Shown piece by piece: positions 31,573 to 39,180 of a stretch of 64,000 nt of DNA. Numbering within the stretch: the first letter of the stretch is position 1; each line of letters opens with the position of its first letter. The stretch comes from Legionella impletisoli (GTDB taxonomy: Bacteria; Pseudomonadota; Gammaproteobacteria; Legionellales; Legionellaceae). Position numbers and translations under genes: made by a program. The notes beneath the pieces were generated by a model. The model worked only from the letters and a program-made list of their open reading frames with translations, was not told the origin of the DNA and ran no database searches. The DNA is taken from the NCBI RefSeq assembly GCF_900639875.1, contig NZ_CAAAIA010000005.1:64501-128500 (forward strand). The letters are read 5' to 3'.

Positions 31573-32129
31573 TCTTACGAAATATACCAAACGCTCTAAC
31601 CATTACTCGTTTGATTCTGATCATTCCGTTTTTGATCTTTTTGTTTCAACAACAATATGAAATCGCATTATATATTTTTTTTATTGCTGGAATCACAGAC
31701 GGCTTGGATGGGTGGTTAGCACGACATTTTCATTGGCAAAGCGCTTTTGGGTCTTTTATTGATCCCTTAGCGGATAAGCTTCTCATCGCGTCGAGCTTTG
31801 TCTCGATTGCATTGATAGGCAAATTGCCTTGGTGGTTAGTGGTGTTGGTGTTTGCAAGAGATCTTACCATTTCTTTAGGCGTAATTGCCTGGTATTGGTT
31901 TATTCAACGAAAGCTTGATTTCGAACCCACTCGACTTAGCAAGCTCAATACGGTATTACAGCTGACTTTGGTCGTCTTATGTCTTTTTAATCTGGCGTAT
32001 TTTGAAATTATACCCTATCTAACGGATTGTTTAATTATCCTGACTGCTTTTACAACGACTGTGAGTTTCATAGATTATGTATGGACTTGGAGTAAAAAAG
32101 CGTTATCCGAGACCCATCCTGTCAAATGA
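31569..32129 (+). CDS. CDP-alcohol phosphatidyltransferase, PgsA-like
   Basis: Transfers a phosphatidyl group from CDP-diacylglycerol to an alcohol, most likely glycerol 3-phosphate. The catalytic motif DGx2ARx8Gx3Dx3D is complete: DGWLARHFHWQSAFGSFIDP followed by LAD. The N-terminal IPNALTITRLILIIPF is typical of PgsA. Product 186 aa with about five membrane helices. Species with this locus often have another PgsA elsewhere, so the exact product is uncertain and no symbol is given. It overlaps both neighbours by 4 nt. Confidence 0.88.
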   Translation: MILRNIPNALTITRLILIIPFLIFLFQQQYEIALYIFFIAGITDGLDGWLARHFHWQSAFGSFIDPLADKLLIASSFVSIALIGKLPWWLVVLVFARDLTISLGVIAWYWFIQRKLDFEPTRLSKLNTVLQLTLVVLCLFNLAYFEIIPYLTDCLIILTAFTTTVSFIDYVWTWSKKALSETHPVK

Positions 32130-32818
32130 ATAAACAACTCGCCCTTGCCATTCAATTGAATGATGAAGCAACACTATCTGACTTTTGTTGGAAGGGAAAT
32201 CCTTTATTAGAACAACAGCTCTCTTGTTTTTTAAGTCAAACTGGAGAGCGCTTTCTCTATCTTTGGGGGAGCAATGGTTCAGGAAAATCGCATCTTTTGC
32301 AAGCCTGTTGCCAAGGGATTCAAAGTACCGAATCAGCCATTTATTTGCCGCTGAATATACTTCATGAAATGGGGCCCGAACTATTAGACGGACTTGAAGA
32401 GCAAGATTTAATTGCGCTGGATGACATCCATGCGATTGCAGGCCTAGCTGAGTGGGAAGAAGCGATTTTTCACTTATATAACCGCGTGCGTGATAAAGAA
32501 AAGCCAAGGCTTATCATTAGCGGCTCGGTTGCGCCTAAACAGTTATCTATTCAATTGCCTGATTTAGAGTCCCGTTTAAGCTGGGGACTTGTGGTTCATT
32601 TAAATGAATTGAATGAACAAGATAAAATCGACACGCTTAGATTACTGGCTAAAAAAAGAGGCTTTGATCTCTCAATTGGGGTTGTTCAGTTTTTATTAAA
32701 TCGCTGCGCGAGAAACATGCATGATCTGCAAGGGCTTTTAAATAAACTCGATGAAGCCTCTTTGAGGGCACAAAGAAAAATTACCATCCCTTTCGTAAAA
32801 GAAATTTTGGGTATTTGA
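32126..32818 (+). CDS. hda: DnaA regulatory inactivator Hda
   Basis: Acts with the DNA-loaded beta clamp to make DnaA hydrolyse ATP after initiation. The 230-aa AAA+ protein starts with a clamp-binding motif QLALAI (residues 4-9; QLSLPL in E. coli), has the Walker A LWGSNGSGKSHLL, Walker B LIALDDIHAI, and the C-terminal lid ending LQGLLNKLDEASL. The clamp motif is somewhat degenerate. The ATG overlaps the preceding stop; the gene converges with the one at 32826. Confidence 0.92.
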   Translation: MNKQLALAIQLNDEATLSDFCWKGNPLLEQQLSCFLSQTGERFLYLWGSNGSGKSHLLQACCQGIQSTESAIYLPLNILHEMGPELLDGLEEQDLIALDDIHAIAGLAEWEEAIFHLYNRVRDKEKPRLIISGSVAPKQLSIQLPDLESRLSWGLVVHLNELNEQDKIDTLRLLAKKRGFDLSIGVVQFLLNRCARNMHDLQGLLNKLDEASLRAQRKITIPFVKEILGI

Positions 32819-32825
32819 ATTTTGC

Positions 32826-34028
32826 TTAAGTCCTGTCAATCGTGAGCATCTGGGAATGAAGATAGCCCAAATTATTTTCTGATCGTGACCGAGTGAGACG
32901 AGGCCTAAATAATCCATTAGAATGATAAAGGCCCTCTTTTTGCTCAGATTCAGCCAGTCCTTTTTTCTCAGATCTGGCCAGTCTATCAGGAGCATCAAAC
33001 GGTTGTACTTTCGGAAGCTTCGGCAGTTTTTCTTCTAGTACATCCAGTTTCTGAAGTTGTTTTGCTACTTCATTTTCATCTGAAAACTGTTCAATTTTTT
33101 CTTTGTTTAAACCAAACCAGTCAGAAACTAAATTTTCGACGCCTGGCTTTTCTAAATACCAATAGAGACTAAAGGCTGCCAAACCTGCCAAAACACTTAA
33201 AATTAGAATGGGAGGGAAGGTTACCGCAGCGGAAACTCCCATCAATCCTGCAATAGCAATACCAAGAGATTGTCCGGTAAAAAAGCCGCCGCTAAAAAAC
33301 AAGACGCCGGTTAGAACGCCTACTACAGATTTCGTGGTGTTTATGACGGGATTATTAAGTGATCGTTGATATTCTTCTCGCGCCCCTTGCAAGGCCTCGT
33401 AACGCCCACGAAGCATCCTTATCATCATTCGCATTTCATCTAATTCTTCTGCCGTTTTTGCTTTATGAAAATGACTGTCGATATATTTACGAAGTTTTTT
33501 TATTTCGGCTGTTTGTTCTAATAAAACATCCAACAGTTTCGGGGTTTGTTTAAATTTGACGCCAAGATTGTCTGAAATCCCCGCCAAATCAAATCCGTAA
33601 AATACGGCAACAGATAAGATGGAAAAGACTACCCCTGCACCAATCAAAAAAAGAGGTGAAATGGCTGGAAGCAAGCCAAACAAGGAGGCAACACCATCAA
33701 AGCCTTCACAAATAGCCAATAAGGTACCAGCGATTGCCAAACCAAAAAAAGTTGCTTTGCGATACCAAGGTTGCTTGGGTTGGGGCGTCAACGGTTCGTG
33801 GGAGAATGATTGTCTTAAATCTTGTAATAAGGACGTAAAAAAGGACTCGATTAAAAACCGTGTGCTTTTATCACTCGGAATCGTTTGATTTAGCCAAGTG
33901 ATTAATTCACGTCTCTCTACCGCTTCAGGATTCTTCTGCCAGCGTAATAAGGTTTCATCCTGTATTAAACCCGTCATTTGGCTTAACAACGCTTGTGATT
34001 TAGGGCTCAGAGATAATGTAGTATGCAT
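32826..34028 (-). CDS. unrecognised membrane/coiled-coil protein, candidate effector
   Basis: 400 aa, no family recognised. Soluble N-terminus (1-90), hydrophobic segments at about 92-110 and 116-146, a charged helical stretch at about 163-225 (LLDVLLEQTAEIKKLRKYI and onward), a second hydrophobic block at about 232-292, and a charged tail with SRSENN near the end. The layout hairpin - coiled coil - hairpin is shared with the gene at 35778. Upstream lies a direct repeat of PmrA type. Taken together, a Dot/Icm substrate is plausible; no secretion signal can be proven from sequence. Confidence 0.75.
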   Translation of the reverse strand: MHTTLSLSPKSQALLSQMTGLIQDETLLRWQKNPEAVERRELITWLNQTIPSDKSTRFLIESFFTSLLQDLRQSFSHEPLTPQPKQPWYRKATFFGLAIAGTLLAICEGFDGVASLFGLLPAISPLFLIGAGVVFSILSVAVFYGFDLAGISDNLGVKFKQTPKLLDVLLEQTAEIKKLRKYIDSHFHKAKTAEELDEMRMMIRMLRGRYEALQGAREEYQRSLNNPVINTTKSVVGVLTGVLFFSGGFFTGQSLGIAIAGLMGVSAAVTFPPILILSVLAGLAAFSLYWYLEKPGVENLVSDWFGLNKEKIEQFSDENEVAKQLQKLDVLEEKLPKLPKVQPFDAPDRLARSEKKGLAESEQKEGLYHSNGLFRPRLTRSRSENNLGYLHSQMLTIDRT

Positions 34029-34075
34029 TCGTCGAGTCTTATGCTTAAAGTTTAGGCATAATATACAGTAAAATA

Positions 34076-34092
34076 CTTAAGAATAGATTAAA
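34076..34092 (-). promoter_or_regulatory. PmrA-type direct repeat upstream of the 32826-34028 gene
   Basis: Minus strand: TTTAAT-CTATT-CTTAAG, which fits the PmrA pattern YTTAAK-N5-YTTAAK exactly, with the 11-bp period expected for an OmpR-family dimer. It ends 10 nt before TATATT/TATTAT candidates for the -10 (34058-34065) and about 48 nt before the ATG. PmrA controls many effector genes in Legionella. AT-rich flanks raise the chance of a random match. Confidence 0.45.
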
Positions 34093-34143
34093 TAGCGCTG
34101 AGAGAAATATTAATAAACGCCACTATTAAGCACGTTAGCACAA

Positions 34144-35661
34144 TCAAGAGGAAACGATACCAGCTTCTTTGAGGTCATCTTCCTCGCAAAGCTCGTCTAG
34201 TTCATTGGCTTTGGGTTCAGTATACCTTACTCCTGTTAGCCGAATTAAATAAGGTGCGGTAAGCCACATGACTACAGCAATGCCTAAGGTCGCTAAGCCA
34301 ATATAGGAAAATACTTCGGTATAAATATAAAGTGAACCAACCCCAGATTGAAGATTTTCTGGCAACGCGGTGAATGAAGCGACGTAAGCACCGACAAAGC
34401 CTGCAATGGCTGGCGTAAGAAAAAACATCCCCATCACAAAGCCCGTAATATGCACCGGAACCAACTCAGCCACCATGGCCACGCCTAGCGCGGAAACCAT
34501 CAATTCTCCAACACTTTGAAAAAAATAACTCGCAATCAACCACCAAGAAGAAACCATTCCAAATTCGTTATGAAAAAACCTTGGGAAATAAAGAACCAAA
34601 AAGCTTAATCCACATAACGTCATACCAGCTGCAAATTTATAAGGCATTGGGAAAAGAATATTCTTGTGATGTAAGGTTTCATAAAGTTTTGCCAATAAGG
34701 GACTCATAAAAATAATCCAAATTGGATTTAAAGCTTGAAAGCTTTGCGGATCAATCGTCACCCCCAAAAGAGTCGGGTAAACATTATTGACGGCAAATAA
34801 ATTAAGAGAAGTGGGCATCTGTTGATATAAAACAAAGAAAATAATCGCTTCAAACATTAAGACGAGGGCAACCGTCATACGTAAAACGACTGTTTTCTTT
34901 TCTCGTCGCATATACATAAGATACACCATCATCACGAAAGCAATAATCACCCAAAGAATATTTTTAGCAATCATGACGTGCTGCAACAGATAAGCTGAAA
35001 GGTAGGTTGCAAAAATAATTCCTGCTATAACCATGCCCCATTGCACTATTGAGATTGATTTTTGATCTGCATACGTGCTTATAGAAGCAATATGGCCTCG
35101 TTGATACCAGTAATTTATTAATCCAAAAAGCAAGCCTATGAAACTTAAAAAATACGCATAAGGATACCCGTATGCGGTAGAAATGCTTGGCCCAATAAAT
35201 AAGGCAATCGTTGAGCCTAGATTGACCGCCATATAATAGAGGGTAAAACCGCCGTGCAATCTTGGATCATGTTCTTTGTAGCATTTGGATAACAAATTAG
35301 AAGGGTTCGCTTTGAATAAGCCATTGCCTACGCAAATAAGCCCTAAGGCTTCAAACACATATTCACGGCTGGCTAATGAAAGTGCTAAATAACCGGCAGA
35401 TAAGGTAAATAATCCTAGAATAATGGTGCGTTTTGTTCCGAGGATTTTATCCCCTAGATAGCCACCCAAAGCCACCATTCCATACACGAGAGCAGAAAAA
35501 GCACCAAAGGTATAATAAGCCGTTTGATCGTCGTAACCTAGAAATCGAATGAAATATAAGGTCAGAATGCCCTGCACGGTGTAAAAACCGAACCGCTCCC
35601 AAATTTCGAGCATGAAAATCATATAAAACGCGCGGGGTTGATTCCGAAACAAAGCAAGCAT
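34144..35661 (-). CDS. proton-dependent oligopeptide transporter (POT/PTR family)
   Basis: Proton-coupled di/tripeptide importer of the major facilitator superfamily. The 505-aa product has 12-14 hydrophobic segments and the first-helix PTR signature MLEIWERFGFYTVQGIL (ExxERF). GGYLGDKILGTKRTIILG is the second family motif. AGGGAA lies just upstream of the ATG. Substrate within the family cannot be told. Peptide/amino-acid import fits an amino-acid-using intracellular bacterium (inference). Confidence 0.92.
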   Translation of the reverse strand: MLALFRNQPRAFYMIFMLEIWERFGFYTVQGILTLYFIRFLGYDDQTAYYTFGAFSALVYGMVALGGYLGDKILGTKRTIILGLFTLSAGYLALSLASREYVFEALGLICVGNGLFKANPSNLLSKCYKEHDPRLHGGFTLYYMAVNLGSTIALFIGPSISTAYGYPYAYFLSFIGLLFGLINYWYQRGHIASISTYADQKSISIVQWGMVIAGIIFATYLSAYLLQHVMIAKNILWVIIAFVMMVYLMYMRREKKTVVLRMTVALVLMFEAIIFFVLYQQMPTSLNLFAVNNVYPTLLGVTIDPQSFQALNPIWIIFMSPLLAKLYETLHHKNILFPMPYKFAAGMTLCGLSFLVLYFPRFFHNEFGMVSSWWLIASYFFQSVGELMVSALGVAMVAELVPVHITGFVMGMFFLTPAIAGFVGAYVASFTALPENLQSGVGSLYIYTEVFSYIGLATLGIAVVMWLTAPYLIRLTGVRYTEPKANELDELCEEDDLKEAGIVSS

Positions 35662-35777
35662 TTGTTTCCCTTATAAAAAGGAGCGGTCACTACAACTTAT
35701 AATATTTTTTTTCAAACTACAAGGAGATGCGTCGATTGTGAACAGTTTATTGAACGTAAGTCACCACTAAAACCTAT

Positions 35778-37022
35778 CTAGTGTAAGGTTGGACTGCTAG
35801 TGTTACCATGCTCAATTGGATGGGTCGTTTTGACGGAAAGAAGTTCAGCGCTTGAAAAAAATCTTAAGCCTGCATGTTCACCAATTTCCGGCATACTATG
35901 AGAGTCAGAACCCCCTTTTTGAACAAGAGCCTCACTATGACTTTCAACACTAGGCTGAACAACTCGTTCTAAATTAACTTCTAGCGCTTCTTTTTTAGCA
36001 TCCGTTGCATCACTTGTTGATTTAAATTGCTGGGCTATCCAGGAGCCTAGTCGTTTGATTAATGGAATTCCGATTCTTCCTGTAACATATAAAAACCCCG
36101 CTGAGGCAACCGCAGCGATTATGCCAAAGCCTATTGGTGGTGCTAAAAAACTAACGGTAATGCCAATAATCGCTAGTACGGATAAACTAATACTCACCAC
36201 TTTATCCATGAACGCAGTAGAATTTAATTTATGCAGTTTTCGGTCTAAATACGCTTGATGTCCTTTTAAATGGATCATCTTGTTTTTTTCCTCATCCAGC
36301 TCCTGCAATAACGGCTGTATCTCTTGAATAAGCTTAGAGAATTCTGAATCATTTTGTGCTTCAAATGCCGATTCAAGCTGATGATATTTACTTAAAATGT
36401 CTTTATTTATAGCGTTTATTAACAGTGCTTGAGCTTCTATCTTCGATTGGACTTTAGCCTGCAATTCTTGTATTTCCATACGCTGGTAAAGCAAATTGGC
36501 CAATCCAATAATACCCGCGCCTAAACCGAGAAATGCTGCACCAATGCTAAACCCTGGAGCAATAACAGGAAAACAAACAACCGCGATACCAATAGTCAAC
36601 AACACCGCAGACAATGCCCAGCGAGCATTTTTGGATATGGAAAAATTCACTGGTTCATTGGTCACCCATGCTTTTAAATATTCAACTGGAATTCGGATAA
36701 AATTGAGTGCTGAAAATCCCAGAGCGCCTAGGTGCAGCGCACTCGATAACGCCTCAGTAGAGTGGGTGTGATCAGGATGGTCGAAATTCACTTCATAACC
36801 CACAAAATGGGTTACTTTCTCGCCACTTTCTGCGGCTATCTCTCCATATTTTGCAATAGTCGAAACGTGTGACAGGATAGAAGGCTTCTTCTCAGGAGCT
36901 TTTCCACCCGTGATGGGCAATGAGACTAGTCGCGCTAATTTTTTAAGCGTTTCGATATCTTCCGGCTGCAACCTGTTCAGCATGGATATAGTCTCAAAAT
37001 CTGGTTGTTTTATAGAAGTCAT
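35778..37022 (-). CDS. unrecognised membrane/coiled-coil protein, candidate effector
   Basis: 414 aa from the ATG at 37022, which has GAAGGA 8 nt upstream (the open frame goes on to 37085). Hydrophobic segments at about 135-152 and 155-178, a long charged coiled coil at about 178-268 (RMEIQELQAKVQSKIEAQAL and onward), a second hydrophobic hairpin at about 273-315, and a hydrophilic C-terminal 80 residues. No family recognised. The domain order matches the gene at 32826 although residue identity looks low. Possible half PmrA site at 37062-37070. Confidence 0.75.
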   Translation of the reverse strand: MTSIKQPDFETISMLNRLQPEDIETLKKLARLVSLPITGGKAPEKKPSILSHVSTIAKYGEIAAESGEKVTHFVGYEVNFDHPDHTHSTEALSSALHLGALGFSALNFIRIPVEYLKAWVTNEPVNFSISKNARWALSAVLLTIGIAVVCFPVIAPGFSIGAAFLGLGAGIIGLANLLYQRMEIQELQAKVQSKIEAQALLINAINKDILSKYHQLESAFEAQNDSEFSKLIQEIQPLLQELDEEKNKMIHLKGHQAYLDRKLHKLNSTAFMDKVVSISLSVLAIIGITVSFLAPPIGFGIIAAVASAGFLYVTGRIGIPLIKRLGSWIAQQFKSTSDATDAKKEALEVNLERVVQPSVESHSEALVQKGGSDSHSMPEIGEHAGLRFFSSAELLSVKTTHPIEHGNTSSPTLH

Positions 37023-37146
37023 GTTCAAAATCCTTCTGCCTTTACTATAAAATACCAAAAAAAGATTAAGGAAACCTGATCTCATTCAAGACTTACACAA
37101 AATTTCAAAGTTTAACCATTTCTGAAGTAAATTACGGACTGTAGTC

Positions 37147-37176
37147 TTGCCTTACCCGGTATAAGTCATCTATATT
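37147..37176 (+). promoter_or_regulatory. possible promoter of the patatin-like gene
   Basis: TTGCCT (37147-37152) and TATATT (37171-37176) are separated by 18 nt and lie 34 nt before the ATG at 37211. Both boxes deviate from consensus and the gap is AT-rich, so this is only the best candidate. Confidence 0.3.
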
Positions 37177-37210
37177 TTATTCCATTCAGTTCTTTAAATT
37201 AGTGAATTTT

Positions 37211-38320
37211 ATGGCCAAAAAAGCTCTTTACTTAGCTGGTGGCGGAGCAAGAGGCGCTTATCAAGCAGGTGTTTTAAAAGCAATAGCTCAAATTTTACAA
37301 GTTAAAACCATTCCATTTGACATGGTCAGCGGTGTGAGCATTGGTAGCATAAATGCGTCAATCCTTGCGCAACATGCCGACGATTTTCCAATGGCGGTAG
37401 AAAAACTTGAGATGCTTTGGCGAGACATTCACTGCAATAATATATTTAATACCAGCAACTATGAACTGGGTAAATCGGTATTTAGAAACATCAGCCATTT
37501 ACTAATTCGGCAGCGAAAAACAGGCTATTTGCTGAATACGGATCCGCTTCATGAATTTATTAATGCCAATATTGATTTTGAACGGATTAAAGCGAATATT
37601 CATCAAAACGTACTGAAAACCATGGAAGTTATCAGCAACTGTTATGAGACGCAGCAAACCATTTCTTTTTATCAACATCATGGTAAAGAATTTGAAGACT
37701 GGCATTACCCACGCCATATCAGCGAGCGGGTTGAAATGGATATGGAACATATTCTTGCCTCAAGTGCTCTTCCTTTATTCTTCCCTGCTGTAAAAATCAA
37801 TGGATTTCATTATGGCGATGGTAGCATGGGCTTAGTATCGCCTTTGCGCGGAGCGGTTCGTTTCGATGTTGAAAAAATTATGATCTTAGGAACAAGGCAA
37901 TTACCTGCTTTTGCAGAGCCTGAACAATTAAAAAATGGCGATGTTGGTTTTGCTCATATTTTAGGAAATATGTTAAACGGACTATTCTTAGATAACCTAG
38001 ATCGCGACATTGAAATGCTTAATCGCATGAATGATATTGCACGTCTACTTTCCATGTGGAAAAAACGCTACTCTCCCTGGCGACCGATTGAAACGCTTCA
38101 CATGCGCCCAAGCATCAACATTGCAGCCATTGCGCAGGCGAACTACACCGCTATGCCTGCCGTGCTACGTTTACTCTTAAATGTACTGGGAGCAAAAAGC
38201 CATTCTGGAGATTTATTGAGCTTTTTATTATTTGAAAAAGAATTCACCGGTGAATTAATTGATCTCGGCTATCATGATACCTTAGCTTCTGAGGCTGTGG
38301 TCACGGCTTTTTTTGAGTGA
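37211..38320 (+). CDS. patatin-like phospholipase
   Basis: Lipid acyl hydrolase with a Ser-Asp dyad. The 369-aa product has the oxyanion loop YLAGGGARGAYQAGVL, the nucleophile elbow GVSIGS (GxSxG) and the Asp motif YGDGSMG. No signal peptide or membrane helix is apparent. Legionella has a large patatin family, some members of which are type IV substrates; this cannot be judged here. ATG at 37211 is chosen over an in-frame GTG at 37202; no strong ribosome binding site is seen. The 3' end overlaps the convergent aroE by 39 bp. Confidence 0.9.
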   Translation: MAKKALYLAGGGARGAYQAGVLKAIAQILQVKTIPFDMVSGVSIGSINASILAQHADDFPMAVEKLEMLWRDIHCNNIFNTSNYELGKSVFRNISHLLIRQRKTGYLLNTDPLHEFINANIDFERIKANIHQNVLKTMEVISNCYETQQTISFYQHHGKEFEDWHYPRHISERVEMDMEHILASSALPLFFPAVKINGFHYGDGSMGLVSPLRGAVRFDVEKIMILGTRQLPAFAEPEQLKNGDVGFAHILGNMLNGLFLDNLDRDIEMLNRMNDIARLLSMWKKRYSPWRPIETLHMRPSINIAAIAQANYTAMPAVLRLLLNVLGAKSHSGDLLSFLLFEKEFTGELIDLGYHDTLASEAVVTAFFE

Positions 38321-39169
38321 AGCGAGTACCGGTTGAACCTCTGGTTGAATTCCAAACCAAATAAAAAAGGATTCTGCAGCCTGTTCAACTAACATCCCAA
38401 GGCCATCCACTGCATGACATCCTTCTTTTTTAGCAGCCTGAACAAAAGATGTGTCTTCACCAAGTTGATAAGCCAAATCATAACAAAAAGGTTTTGCTTT
38501 CCAGATGGATTTCGGAATCGGTAAGGGTTCATCCAGAAGACTGGCTGAGGTGGCGTTGATGAGTAAATCATAGGTAAAACCAATCTCCTCTGACTTTCTA
38601 GATCTCACAGTCAATTCGTGGGAAGCCTCGGAATTAAAATCAGAGCTTAAATTTAACGCATCATAATCAAGGATCGTTAAGTTTGGGAATCGAGTTTTTA
38701 ACTGTTCGGCTTTTCTCTGAGTCCGATTGACTAGAGTAACGTGCGGCGTTTGGGATAATAAGGCAGGAATTACCCCAGATGCTGCTCCTCCTGCGCCCAA
38801 AACTAAAATAGATTGAGTTCGAACATCAAGATAACGTTGTAAATCGCGAAGTAAGCCTATTCCATCTGTGTTATCCCCATGAAGTTTACCTCCGCTCATC
38901 CATAGGGTGTTGACTGCCTGCGCCTTCTTAGCCCGCTCTGTAAGCTGCTGGCAAAGCGAAAACGCTTCGAATTTATACGGTAAGGTAATATTTAATCCTT
39001 TCCCACCATTTTTAAAAAAATCGTGGGCTTGTTGCTCAAATTCGTCAGGAAGAATCAATCGCTTTTCATAAATAATGGTTTGTCCGGTTTGAGCAGCAAA
39101 CTGTTGATGAATAATTGGAGAAAGGCTATGGGCAATGGGATTACCCATCACCGCAAATCTATCCGTCAT
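38282..39169 (-). CDS. aroE: shikimate dehydrogenase (NADP+)
   Basis: Reduces 3-dehydroshikimate in aromatic amino-acid synthesis. Shikimate-binding MGNPIAHSLSPIIHQQFA, catalytic Lys in LNITLPYKFEA, catalytic Asp in GDNTDGIGLLRDL, and NADP-binding LVLGAGGAASGVI with NRTQRK are all visible. The 295-aa length exceeds E. coli (272 aa), mainly through an insert at about residues 180-200 (DFNSEASHELTVRSRKSEEI). It follows pepN after 11 nt with a good AGAGGTG site, so the two form an operon. Confidence 0.94.
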   Translation of the reverse strand: MTDRFAVMGNPIAHSLSPIIHQQFAAQTGQTIIYEKRLILPDEFEQQAHDFFKNGGKGLNITLPYKFEAFSLCQQLTERAKKAQAVNTLWMSGGKLHGDNTDGIGLLRDLQRYLDVRTQSILVLGAGGAASGVIPALLSQTPHVTLVNRTQRKAEQLKTRFPNLTILDYDALNLSSDFNSEASHELTVRSRKSEEIGFTYDLLINATSASLLDEPLPIPKSIWKAKPFCYDLAYQLGEDTSFVQAAKKEGCHAVDGLGMLVEQAAESFFIWFGIQPEVQPVLASLKKSRDHSLRS

Positions 39170-39180
39170 GTCACACCTCT

